Source: Microcaldota archaeon (GTDB taxonomy: Archaea; Micrarchaeota; Micrarchaeia; Micrarchaeales; CABMGC01). Taken from it: a stretch of DNA of 43,660 nt. The position numbers and the translations under genes were made by a program. The notes beneath the pieces are model-generated. The model ran no database searches. It worked only from the letters and a program-made list of their open reading frames with translations, and was not told the DNA's origin. Of this stretch, positions 28,875 to 37,963 are shown piece by piece. Positions within the stretch are counted from its first letter, which is position 1. Each line of letters opens with the position of its first letter. The stretch lies in NCBI GenBank assembly GCA_021848095.1, contig JAJZMZ010000024.1:1-43660 (forward strand), given 5' to 3'.

Positions 28875-29824
28875 GAACATCAAAGTACTTTGCATTTTTT
28901 TATCTGTCTATGGGATTTCTTCCTTTGCTTTTTTTCTTACTTTTAGTTTCTACAGTTTACAATTACATATACTACAAAGAGTTACTTGTTTTAACAGGAG
29001 TTGATTTAATTGTATTTTCAGTTTTAGGCCTTTTAGAGATATATAAAAGAACTGAAAAAATAAAAACGAACACATTAGTTAAAAATTATATCAATACTGT
29101 AAAAAGTAATGATTACTCAATAATAGTTGGCGGATTTGACACTAAATCGAAGGAGATAAAGCAAAAACAATACAAAGTAAATGTCAATAAATACACATCT
29201 GTTTTAGATGTCCTCTTGCAAGTTAAGAAAAAACAACAAAACTCCCTCGCTGTAAGATACAGTTGTAGAATGGGAATATGTGGTTCATGTGGAATGGTAA
29301 TAAATGGAAAACCCGCTTTAGCTTGTGAAACTAACTTTATGAAAGTATCGAAAGATAAAGTAGTTACAGCTGAACCAATGCAAGCACACCCAATAGTTAA
29401 AGATTTGGTTACAGAGTTTAAAGATTTCTTTGATAAACACAGTAGTGTTGAACCACATTTAATAAGAGAAAATGTAAAGGAACAGATGACTGGAAAAACA
29501 CCTTATGATCAAAAACCAAGTGAGACAAATAAGTTCCTCCCATATTCATACTGTATAATGTGTGGTTTGTGTAATGATGCATGTCCTGTTGCTAACTCGA
29601 ATCCAGAGTTCTTAGGGCCGCAGGCATTGTCTCAAGCTTACAGATATCAAATGGACTCGAGAGATCAAAGTGAGGGCAGATTAACAGCTATAGATAAATT
29701 AACTGGATTATGGGGCTGTGAGTTTGCAGGCGCATGTTCTAAAGCATGTCCAAAAGGAGTAGATCCTGCATCTGCAATACAGTTGCTAAAGTTATCAACT
29801 GTCGAAGATGATTTGAAAAAATAA
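28871..29824 (+). CDS. sdhB: Succinate dehydrogenase/fumarate reductase iron-sulphur subunit with fused N-terminal two-TM domain
   Basis: N-terminal ~60 aa with two TM helices, then 2Fe-2S motif YSCRMGICGSCGMVINGKPALAC, CIMCGLCNDACP (4Fe-4S), CEFAGACSKACPKGVDP (3Fe-4S-like). Confidence 0.93.
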   Translation: MRTSKYFAFFYLSMGFLPLLFFLLLVSTVYNYIYYKELLVLTGVDLIVFSVLGLLEIYKRTEKIKTNTLVKNYINTVKSNDYSIIVGGFDTKSKEIKQKQYKVNVNKYTSVLDVLLQVKKKQQNSLAVRYSCRMGICGSCGMVINGKPALACETNFMKVSKDKVVTAEPMQAHPIVKDLVTEFKDFFDKHSSVEPHLIRENVKEQMTGKTPYDQKPSETNKFLPYSYCIMCGLCNDACPVANSNPEFLGPQALSQAYRYQMDSRDQSEGRLTAIDKLTGLWGCEFAGACSKACPKGVDPASAIQLLKLSTVEDDLKK

Positions 29825-29841
29825 AAATAATGGTGTAAAAA

Positions 29842-31221
29842 ATGAAGCATAGATTAGAAAAGGATGCGATGGGAAGTATGGAGGTACCGTTTGATGCATA
29901 TTATGGTTCAGAGACATTTAGGACTATACAACACTTTAAAATATCAGGTCAAAAGGTAGATCTTGCATTAGTACACACATATGCAAAAGTTAAAAAAGCA
30001 ACTGCAACGGCAAATATGCGTGCAGGTAAATTAGATAAAGAAAAAGCAAATGCAATAATAAAAGCATGTGATGAAGTAATGTCAGGAAAGTTTGATGACC
30101 AATTTATTTTAGATCCTTTTCAAGCTGGAGCTGGAACAAGTTTAAACATGAATGTCAATGAAGTTGTAGCAAATATAGCAATAGAAAAATTAAATGGTAA
30201 AAGGGGTAATTACAAAATAGTTCATCCTAATGATCACGTAAATATGTCACAATCAACAAATGACACATATCCAACCACAGTAAATATAACATGTTACTCA
30301 CTTTTACATGAGTTATTATTACCAGTTTTGAAAAGTTTAGAAAAATCCTTTGACAAAAAAAGTATTGAGTTTTCAAAAATAATTAAGATTGGAAGAACAC
30401 ATTTACAAGATGCAGTGCCTATGAAGTTAGGAGAGGAGTTTGAAGCTTATTCAGGAGCTATTAAAAAATCAATAGAAAGTATTGAAAAATCTTCTTACTT
30501 TTTATTAGAAGTTCCCATAGGAGGAACAGCTGTTGGAACTGGATTAAATACAGGAAAGGAGTATCAAAAATTTGTTCTTGAAGAACTTAAAAAAGTAACT
30601 GGATTAAAATTAAGAAGAGCTAACTCCGTATTTACAGATATGTCTTTTAGACAAGATCAATTAGAACTTGCCAACTCACTTTTAACAACATCTGTTTTAT
30701 TAACAAAAATAGCCAATGACTTAAGATTACTTAGTTCTGGTCCTAGAACAGGAATTTCAGAGATAATACTACCTTCTGTACTCCCAGGTTCATCTATTAT
30801 GCCAGGAAAGATAAATCCAAGCATAGTTGAGATGTTGAATATGGTATGTTATAGGGTTATGGGTTCTGCAAGTACAGTTGCTGGAGCAGTTTCTGGAGCG
30901 CAGTTGGAGTTAAATGTATTCACTCCTGTAATTTCATATGAGTTAATAAACTCAATAAGAATACTTTCAAATGCAGTAAAGGCTTTTGATGTACAGTGTG
31001 TAAGAGGAATAAAAGCTAATACAAAAAATATTAATAAATATATAGAGATGGATCTTGAGGTAGTAACAGCATTAAATCAATACATAGGATACTCAAAGGC
31101 AGCACAGATAGCAAATATAGCATTAAAGGAAAATAAAAGCATACTACAGGTTTGTATTGAAAGAAAGATATTAGATAAAGAAACCTTAGAAAAAGTACTT
31201 AACCCTAAAAATGAGGTATGA
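29842..31221 (+). CDS. Class II fumarase / aspartate ammonia-lyase family enzyme
   Basis: 459 aa; HPNDHVNMSQSTNDTYPT, IGGTAVGTGLNTGKEY, GSSIMPGKINPSIVEM signature; start preceded by GGTGTAAAAA. Confidence 0.9.
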   Translation: MKHRLEKDAMGSMEVPFDAYYGSETFRTIQHFKISGQKVDLALVHTYAKVKKATATANMRAGKLDKEKANAIIKACDEVMSGKFDDQFILDPFQAGAGTSLNMNVNEVVANIAIEKLNGKRGNYKIVHPNDHVNMSQSTNDTYPTTVNITCYSLLHELLLPVLKSLEKSFDKKSIEFSKIIKIGRTHLQDAVPMKLGEEFEAYSGAIKKSIESIEKSSYFLLEVPIGGTAVGTGLNTGKEYQKFVLEELKKVTGLKLRRANSVFTDMSFRQDQLELANSLLTTSVLLTKIANDLRLLSSGPRTGISEIILPSVLPGSSIMPGKINPSIVEMLNMVCYRVMGSASTVAGAVSGAQLELNVFTPVISYELINSIRILSNAVKAFDVQCVRGIKANTKNINKYIEMDLEVVTALNQYIGYSKAAQIANIALKENKSILQVCIERKILDKETLEKVLNPKNEV

Positions 31222-31223
31222 AT

Positions 31224-31865
31224 TTACAATCTTATCGAGTAAGTATGTCGGTATACTTTTTTACCATGTTTAACTCCATATAGAGTATAAGAGTTTACGG
31301 TTTCTAGATTATGTGAAGATATATATGCAGATGCGAGTTTTTTATTGCTAAGATACACATCATATCCATTGTCAGCTTCCTTTACTTTTGCTATGAATTC
31401 ACCTCTTCTTTCAAAGTATTTATTTACTCGATCTATGAAACGTTCCATTCTTTCTTTGTTTCCGCGAAGTTGCATTACAGCTTCATAGTAAGAACCTGCT
31501 CTTCTACTACAACTCTCACATAACATTTTTTTAAATCTTAACTCTATTTTTTTCTCTACTGGTATTACTTCGCCATTTTTGTCTTTTCCAAATGATACAT
31601 CAGCTGTAGAGTCATCAACATTATAATCAATAAGTATTATTTTATAATTTTTAAATGCTGATTGTATTACTTCTTGCATATTCTGTCCAGTATCCTTTAC
31701 AAACTTTCCTTGAAGACGTATCTTTCCGCAGTTTTTACATAAAATAACTTCAGTAGATTCAGGAAGTGCTTCAGAGATATCTTTTTCTACACAATTTTTA
31801 CAAAACTGACCGTAGAACTGTACAGTATCGCTTGTTTTACCGCATTTTGGACAACGTTTACTCAT
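31224..31865 (-). CDS. NMD3-like protein (ribosome biogenesis)
   Basis: MSKRCPKCGKTSDTVQFYGQFCKNCVEKD...CKNCGKIRLQGKF...CESCSRRAGSYYEAVMQLRG: archaeal NMD3 N-terminal zinc-ribbon pattern. Confidence 0.85.
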   Translation of the reverse strand: MSKRCPKCGKTSDTVQFYGQFCKNCVEKDISEALPESTEVILCKNCGKIRLQGKFVKDTGQNMQEVIQSAFKNYKIILIDYNVDDSTADVSFGKDKNGEVIPVEKKIELRFKKMLCESCSRRAGSYYEAVMQLRGNKERMERFIDRVNKYFERRGEFIAKVKEADNGYDVYLSNKKLASAYISSHNLETVNSYTLYGVKHGKKVYRHTYSIRL

Positions 31866-31941
31866 TTCTAAACCAATTAACTAACATATTCTGTATATTT
31901 AGATATATCTATCTTACTACAAAATTAAAAATAGTAAGAAC

Positions 31942-33579
31942 TTACTCTTTTTTACTGTCTTCTGATTTTGAGTAGTGTCTTGAGATTATTGCGCCATACG
32001 CAGGTCTTGTTACTAATGCACCTAACAAAGCACCTAGTATTGTTGATTCTGCAAAACCTATGACAGTAACTAGTGATGAAGAGAACAACAATGGCATCAT
32101 AGCTATTACAAGAAGTATCGCATCAGCCCAGACAACGTAGAAAGCATGATGTAACTTTGATTTTATGCTTGCACCACTACCGCTTCCAGTTATTGTTTCA
32201 TCAGTTATTATAATCTGTGCGTCTACTCCTGTACCTACTACTGCAATCATACCGGCTACAGCTGATAAATCAATTGTACCAACTAAACCTATTACAGAAG
32301 TAATTATGAATAACTCAGCTACTGTAGTAAATATAATTGGTAGTATAAGAAACATCTTTTTATAACGTATTACAATAGTTATAGTTACTGCTAAAACAGC
32401 TAGAAGAATAGCTATTACGCTTATTATCTCGAACTGCGAACCTAGAGTAGGAGGTGTAGTGAATGGTGTTCCTACAATTACCTTAACTGGAAGTGCACCT
32501 CCAGTAAGTACGCTTGCTATTGTAGTAGACTCATTAACAGCTGTATTGAGTTTGTCTTGAACAGTTGTGCCAGTTGTTACAGCTCCATTAATTTGATATG
32601 CTTCATTTATTTGACCAGATGTAATACCTGGAGAAAGTACAGGAGCTGATAATAAACCTACTGCAGGCCATGTTTGAACAACGAGTGATGAAGTTGTTGA
32701 AGAGTTTGAGGCTTCATTTATAAATTGTGGAAGTAGTTGTTGTTGTGTTTTATAAACAACTGTGTAATTCATATTTGTAAGATTTTGAATTATTGAAGAA
32801 GGAGTGTTGTTAGCTAATATAACTTGATTGAAACGGTTTTTACTTTCATTGAAAAATGGATATAATGTTTTCCAGTTATTTCCATTTGAGCTTAATAACT
32901 GTACTGGAATTGTTTGCGAGCCGTACTGTAATGCAGTATTAATTGCTTTTATCTCTGCGGATTGTGTTGGAGCTAATCCAACTGAAACATTAGATGCAGC
33001 TAAGCTCAATAAAGATGAGTTTAATAATAAAATTGTGTTTGTAGGCCTGTCAAGATACATGTATATTGGTTTGTTTGCTTGGCCAAATGCTACCTTTGAA
33101 AACTTTTCAGCGCCCGTTTGTGTAACATAGAAGTTTACTTGCCAGGTTGCATTATTTCCACTGACACTTTGTGATGGCTGAATTCCTCCAGTACTACCGC
33201 CTAAGATATCAGAACCATTTATTGCGTCTTTGCCATTAACTATTCCTTCAAATATTCCTTGCTTTTGTATTACTGCAATTGTACTGTTTATGTCAGTTTC
33301 AGCAACTGACGGTATTATTATGTAAACCTCTGAGTTCCCTACACCCTCAATAGTAACTTGCTTCAAACCGAAAGTTGAAATTCTTTGTTGTAAGTTACTA
33401 ATTACAGAACTCATTACAGTAGGATTTACTTGTGTTTGAAGTGTTATAGGTATCTCTGTTCCACCAATAAACTCAGTTCCTAAATGTATTCCTGAAAATG
33501 CATCTGCAGTTCCTAAAAGTAATAAAAATATAATTAATGCAATTATTCTTTTGTCTTTTAAATAATTTATAACTGACAT
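31942..33579 (-). CDS. secD: Protein-export membrane protein SecD
   Basis: IHLGTEFIGGTEIPITLQ; C-terminal GTGVDAQIIITDETI...IKSKLHHAFYVVWADAILLVIAMMPL; abuts secF. Confidence 0.93.
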   Translation of the reverse strand: MSVINYLKDKRIIALIIFLLLLGTADAFSGIHLGTEFIGGTEIPITLQTQVNPTVMSSVISNLQQRISTFGLKQVTIEGVGNSEVYIIIPSVAETDINSTIAVIQKQGIFEGIVNGKDAINGSDILGGSTGGIQPSQSVSGNNATWQVNFYVTQTGAEKFSKVAFGQANKPIYMYLDRPTNTILLLNSSLLSLAASNVSVGLAPTQSAEIKAINTALQYGSQTIPVQLLSSNGNNWKTLYPFFNESKNRFNQVILANNTPSSIIQNLTNMNYTVVYKTQQQLLPQFINEASNSSTTSSLVVQTWPAVGLLSAPVLSPGITSGQINEAYQINGAVTTGTTVQDKLNTAVNESTTIASVLTGGALPVKVIVGTPFTTPPTLGSQFEIISVIAILLAVLAVTITIVIRYKKMFLILPIIFTTVAELFIITSVIGLVGTIDLSAVAGMIAVVGTGVDAQIIITDETITGSGSGASIKSKLHHAFYVVWADAILLVIAMMPLLFSSSLVTVIGFAESTILGALLGALVTRPAYGAIISRHYSKSEDSKKE

Positions 33580-34728
33580 TTATCTCTCCTTTCTTTTTTT
33601 GAAGTAAAGTATCATGGCTGCGTTTCCGAACCATGTAGTAAATACGTCTCCGATTAAACCGAATAACACAACTCCTGCTATTTCATAATATGTTGGAACA
33701 TACGCAAATATTGAAACTACAAACAAAACTCCGAACGAAACTATGGCTGTTGTTGTCATAGTTATACCTGTTTTCATTGATGCGTAAGCTCTATCTTCTG
33801 GTGTTCCTTCGTGTCTCTTCATTATTCTTACTGCTGTTAATACATCTGTGTCTATTGAGTAACCTATCAACATAAGAAGTCCACCAATACTTGCTATACC
33901 CAAAGGTATTCCAAATAATGCCATTGCTCCTAATGCAAAGATCATATCATTTGCAGCGCCAAAAATTACTGCGAATGCAGGACCAACTGATCTGAATATA
34001 AAGAAAACTATAATTGAAATAAGTATGAATGCAGTTAGTATTACAAACTCTAACTGTGATAAGAAGTAACTACCCAGTGTAGGCGTTAACTGTTGATAAG
34101 AATAATGATTAAAGTTGACTAATTTATGAAGCTCTGATAAAATACTATTTTTGTAAATTGCACTTGCATTAGAGTAGGAGTTTTGTGCTAATGTATTTAA
34201 GTATCCAGGATCACTCGAGTTGATTTGTTTTTTACCTATGAATGGTTGTAGGTAATTTAACTCAGAAACAACCGTGCTTTTCATACCTACAATTGAAGCA
34301 TTTAAAGCTGATTGATTTTGATACAACAAAGTCTGAAGTGTTTTGTTTGAAGGTTGTTTTTTTAATGACTCAGATAATAAAGTTGCGTTAAGTTCTCTAG
34401 ATGAGTAGTTTTGGTTATAATCATAAAATGCAAGAAGTGAGCTTTCTGCCTTTGAGATGCTTTGGTTAAGTGTTAATGTTATTTGTATGCCTCCAGGGCT
34501 GTTTTGAATCGATGGAGCATGTGTATGAAGTGCTGATGATAACTCTGAAGATAATTGTGAAGGTACTACTGAAGAGTTTGTTTGTAATGTTATACTTATT
34601 CCTCCGCTTAATGTTGAGTCAAAACTCAAGTGAGTAGACATTATTAAACCAAAAATAAGTAGTATTAATGGAAGTACTATCAGGTACTTAGCGTTTTTAT
34701 GCTTGTAAATATTAGGTAAGGTTGCCAT
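33580..34728 (-). CDS. secF: Protein-export membrane protein SecF
   Basis: LSFDSTLSGGISITLQ; LMLIGYSIDTDVLTAVRIMKRHEGTPEDRAYASMKTGITMT. Confidence 0.93.
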   Translation of the reverse strand: MATLPNIYKHKNAKYLIVLPLILLIFGLIMSTHLSFDSTLSGGISITLQTNSSVVPSQLSSELSSALHTHAPSIQNSPGGIQITLTLNQSISKAESSLLAFYDYNQNYSSRELNATLLSESLKKQPSNKTLQTLLYQNQSALNASIVGMKSTVVSELNYLQPFIGKKQINSSDPGYLNTLAQNSYSNASAIYKNSILSELHKLVNFNHYSYQQLTPTLGSYFLSQLEFVILTAFILISIIVFFIFRSVGPAFAVIFGAANDMIFALGAMALFGIPLGIASIGGLLMLIGYSIDTDVLTAVRIMKRHEGTPEDRAYASMKTGITMTTTAIVSFGVLFVVSIFAYVPTYYEIAGVVLFGLIGDVFTTWFGNAAMILYFKKRKER

Positions 34729-34809
34729 TAAATCAAATCATTATGCACATTATTCTAATTAAATATTAATCAATTTTACTTTTTTACTTTTAGATAAAGA
34801 CAGAAGTAT

Positions 34810-35130
34810 TTATCCGTATTTCTTCATAAGCTTTGTGTGTAAAGCTGTTACAAAACCATATATTACAATCATTAATGATAATATAAGTATCGCAAAGCCC
34901 ATCCCAAACTGTAAAGTGTAACCTAAAGTAGGCTGAAGTATTATTATCATACCTAAAACAAAAAGGTATATGCCCCAGTATATTGATTGGAATATGTGCC
35001 AACCTGAATGTCTTTCTCTATAATGAAGTACTCTTTTCATATAAGCTTCAGGGTTCATTGAACTTGAACTTCCTAAATGCGTGTCGTTAGTATGAAGATT
35101 TTCCCTTCTTGCCATCTTTTCACCAAACAT
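34810..35130 (-). CDS. Small two-TM membrane protein of unknown function
   Basis: 106 aa; two hydrophobic helices (IFQSIYWGIYLFVLGMIIIL; FGMGFAILILSLMIVIYGFVTAL), upstream of and co-oriented with secF. Confidence 0.6.
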   Translation of the reverse strand: MFGEKMARRENLHTNDTHLGSSSSMNPEAYMKRVLHYRERHSGWHIFQSIYWGIYLFVLGMIIILQPTLGYTLQFGMGFAILILSLMIVIYGFVTALHTKLMKKYG

Positions 35131-35234
35131 TAAGTATTAAACCTGAAGATATTTAAAAGATATGTATTTTATTAGAGAACATTAACTCAATAAAAAATAA
35201 AATAATTAAATAAAAAACTTAAATAAATTTAAAA

Positions 35235-37652
35235 TCAATCGCACTTCGTGTAACCACAAGCTTTACAGACGTAACAGCCATTTTCATGAACTACTGTTTT
35301 GTCATTACATTTTATACAAAGCTCCATCTCTATTTCATTAGATGTTTTATCTGTTATTGGAAGTTGTTGGCCTGTTTTTATTCCATTAGAAACCGTACCT
35401 TGAGTGCCTAAAGGTTCAGCATATATAGGTCGTGTCATTCCTGACATTATCTCAAGTGCTTTTGCTATTGCATCAGGTATACTATATAATTTTATACCAT
35501 GATCCCATGAAATTGATGAGTTTGCTTTGATTCCTTTCAAACTGGAAACAACTTCTTGAAGATTTCCTCCAACTTGTAGGTATTTACTTATTAGCCTGCC
35601 CATAGCTTCACAGTAACTTTTCTCATCGCTTCCTGTTTTACCTAAGTTTATGAAAACTTCTTTGACCTCTTCATTATCAAAGTTAGCTGTTACATACAAA
35701 GGACCTTGTGGTAATGACATTCTTAATGTGTGTCCAGAAACCATTCTTGGTCTTTCCCAAGGTTCTAATGAGAAGTTACTTTCTACTTCAGGAACTTCTT
35801 TAGCTTTTGTTTCTTTCTTAGCTTCTTTCTTCTCAGCTTCTTCATTTGTTATCAATATACCTTCTCTTGAGCCTTCTCTGTAAACTGTTATGCCTTTGCA
35901 TCCTGCTTTCCACGCTTGCATGTATATCTCTCCTACTTGCTCAGATGTTGTTTCTCTAGGGAGATTTACTGTAGATGAAATTGCACTGTCTATGTGTTTT
36001 TGTATTACTCCTTGCATCTTTACTCTGAACTGAGCTTCTATCTTGTGAGCAGGTATGAAGAAATCCGGAAGATCTTTTTCCTCTGAAATATTGTTTAACT
36101 GCATGTATTTATTTGCTAATGGATGATAAACCTTGAAGAGTCCTTGACTTAATGACTCCGATCTTCTTGTATAACTAAAGGCAAACACAGGTTCTACTCC
36201 GCTTGATGTTCCTGAAAGTACAGAACCGCTTCCTACAGGTGGTACAGTTAAGATAGCTACATTTCTTAAGCCATAGTTTCTTATCTTTTCTTTTGTTTCA
36301 GGAGCTAGTGTTTTTATAAACTCCATAGATAAGTGCTTTTCTTTATCGAATAATGGGAATGAGCCTTTCTCCTTAGCTATCTCTATACTTTCATCGTAAG
36401 CTATTGTTTTTAGTTTATTGAATAAGTCATCAACAAAGGCTAGCGCTCTATCCGAGTCGTACTTTATGCCTAGCTTTATGAGCATGTCCCCTAGTGCCGT
36501 TACTCCTACTCCTATTCTTCTGCTGTTCCTAGCCGCGAGGTTTTGTGCCTCTAGTGGGTGCTTTCCATCGTTGTAATCTAGAACATCATCTAAAAATCTT
36601 ACTGAGTATCTAGTTGCCTTTTCAAATGTTTGCCAGTCAAATGTTGCTTTAGGGGTAAACTCATTAATTACAAATGAAGCTAAATTAAGATTACCTAAGT
36701 CGCAAGCACCATAAGGCTGAAGAGGTTGCTCTGAGCAAGGATTTGTTGTTATTACATTCATGTCATTGTATTCACTAGGTGAGAATCTCTTTACTGTATC
36801 CCAAAAAATTAAACCTGGTTCTGCCCAGTCTCTTGCTGAGATTATTAATTGATTCCATAACTCTCTTGCATTTACACTCTTTTCTATTTTACCCTTTGAA
36901 GCATTTTCATATCTTAACGCAAACATCTTGTTTCCTTCTACAGCACGCATGAACTCATCAGTTATACGTACGCTTATGTTTGCATATCTTACATTTGTCA
37001 AGTCTTTTTTAATATTTATGAAGTTAAGTACATCAGGATGATCAACGCTTATTGTTATCATCAATGCACCTCTTCTTCCGCTTTGTCCTATTGTATGAGT
37101 TGTTTCACTAAAAATATTCATGAATGAAACTGAACCTGTTGAGTATACTGCTGAGTTATTTACTGGGGCACCCTTTGGTCTAAGAATGCTTATGTCAGTA
37201 CCTACTCCACCACCATAACTGTAGGTTCTTGCTGCTTCTTTACACCAATCAAAAATTGACTCTATTGAATCAGATTTGATAGGTATTACATAACAATTTA
37301 GAAGTGTTGCTTTTCTCTTTTGTCCTGCGCCGAACATTATTCTTCCTCCTGGTAAGAATCTGAAATCGCTAAGTAGCCATTTGAACTTCTCGGTCCACTC
37401 TGAGACCTTTTCTGGAGATGTTTCTGCCTTTGCTATCTCACTTGAAACTCTATCCCACATCTCTGGAGGTGTTTTTTCTATAGTTTTACCTGTGAGATCT
37501 TTAAATGCGTACTTTTCATAAAAAACTCTTGAACGTATCTCGTCCCCATTAAAAAAATCTAATGTTTCCTTAGGTAACTCGACAACACCTTTTTGTTCGT
37601 TGAGTTCAATTGTTTTCTCGACCACTTCAATATTTTTTTCGCCTTCCGCCAT
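35235..37652 (-). CDS. nrdJ: Class II (adenosylcobalamin-dependent) ribonucleoside-diphosphate reductase
   Basis: FLPGGRIMFGAGQKRKATLLNCYVIPI; TTNPCSEQPLQPYGACDLGNLNL; C-terminal zinc ribbon CIKCNDKTVVHENGCYVCKACGYTKCD; SD GGTG before ATG. Confidence 0.93.
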   Translation of the reverse strand: MAEGEKNIEVVEKTIELNEQKGVVELPKETLDFFNGDEIRSRVFYEKYAFKDLTGKTIEKTPPEMWDRVSSEIAKAETSPEKVSEWTEKFKWLLSDFRFLPGGRIMFGAGQKRKATLLNCYVIPIKSDSIESIFDWCKEAARTYSYGGGVGTDISILRPKGAPVNNSAVYSTGSVSFMNIFSETTHTIGQSGRRGALMITISVDHPDVLNFINIKKDLTNVRYANISVRITDEFMRAVEGNKMFALRYENASKGKIEKSVNARELWNQLIISARDWAEPGLIFWDTVKRFSPSEYNDMNVITTNPCSEQPLQPYGACDLGNLNLASFVINEFTPKATFDWQTFEKATRYSVRFLDDVLDYNDGKHPLEAQNLAARNSRRIGVGVTALGDMLIKLGIKYDSDRALAFVDDLFNKLKTIAYDESIEIAKEKGSFPLFDKEKHLSMEFIKTLAPETKEKIRNYGLRNVAILTVPPVGSGSVLSGTSSGVEPVFAFSYTRRSESLSQGLFKVYHPLANKYMQLNNISEEKDLPDFFIPAHKIEAQFRVKMQGVIQKHIDSAISSTVNLPRETTSEQVGEIYMQAWKAGCKGITVYREGSREGILITNEEAEKKEAKKETKAKEVPEVESNFSLEPWERPRMVSGHTLRMSLPQGPLYVTANFDNEEVKEVFINLGKTGSDEKSYCEAMGRLISKYLQVGGNLQEVVSSLKGIKANSSISWDHGIKLYSIPDAIAKALEIMSGMTRPIYAEPLGTQGTVSNGIKTGQQLPITDKTSNEIEMELCIKCNDKTVVHENGCYVCKACGYTKCD

Positions 37653-37687
37653 TTAAACACCAATTCCAGTTGTTGTGAATAAATATT

Positions 37688-37771
37688 TTACTTAAGTTTA
37701 AATAACTTACCTAGTTCGATGTTTATGCTAATGCCTTTTTTTTCAAATATTTGGTAAAGTATTTTTAACAT
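37688..37771 (-). CDS. Putative 27-aa small ORF/leader peptide upstream of nrdJ
   Basis: MLKILYQIFEKKGISINIELGKLFKLK*; SD-like AGAGGG upstream of ATG; below the length cut-off of the ORF track. Confidence 0.3.
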   Translation of the reverse strand: MLKILYQIFEKKGISINIELGKLFKLK

Positions 37772-37883
37772 CGACAAACCCTCTAAAATTAGATTAGTGG
37801 AAAAACAACAAAAAAAACGAAAAATATATTAATATATCAAGATTATTTGATACTTTCTTTACTTTAGAAATAATTAAATAGAA

Positions 37884-37954
37884 TGGAGGTACAGGGAATC
37901 GAACCCAGGTCTTCACCGTGTAAAGGTGACGTCCTACCATTAGACTATACCTCC
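37884..37954 (-). tRNA. tRNA-Val (anticodon TAC)
   Basis: Reverse strand GGAGGTA-TA-GTC TAATGGTAG GAC-G-TCACC-TTTACAC-GGTGA-AGAC-CTGGG-TTCGATT-CCCTG-TACCTCC-A; all arms form, with one T-T mismatch in the T stem. Confidence 0.95.
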
Positions 37955-37963
37955 TTTGCTTTT

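Noticed and set aside
32828-33130. 100-aa plus-strand ORF
   Set aside because: Antisense inside secD, no independent support
34790-35002. 70-aa minus-strand ORF
   Set aside because: Overlaps the 106-aa two-TM ORF in another frame; the latter has better coding character
35235-37652. Possible intein in the ribonucleotide reductase
   Set aside because: The 805-aa ORF is colinear with a class II RNR and shows no intein/homing-endonuclease block
37800-37850. A-rich tract AAAAACAACAAAAAAAACGAAAAATATATTAATATATC as a repeat element
   Set aside because: Simple AT-rich intergenic composition; likely promoter/terminator background between tRNA-Val and nrdJ
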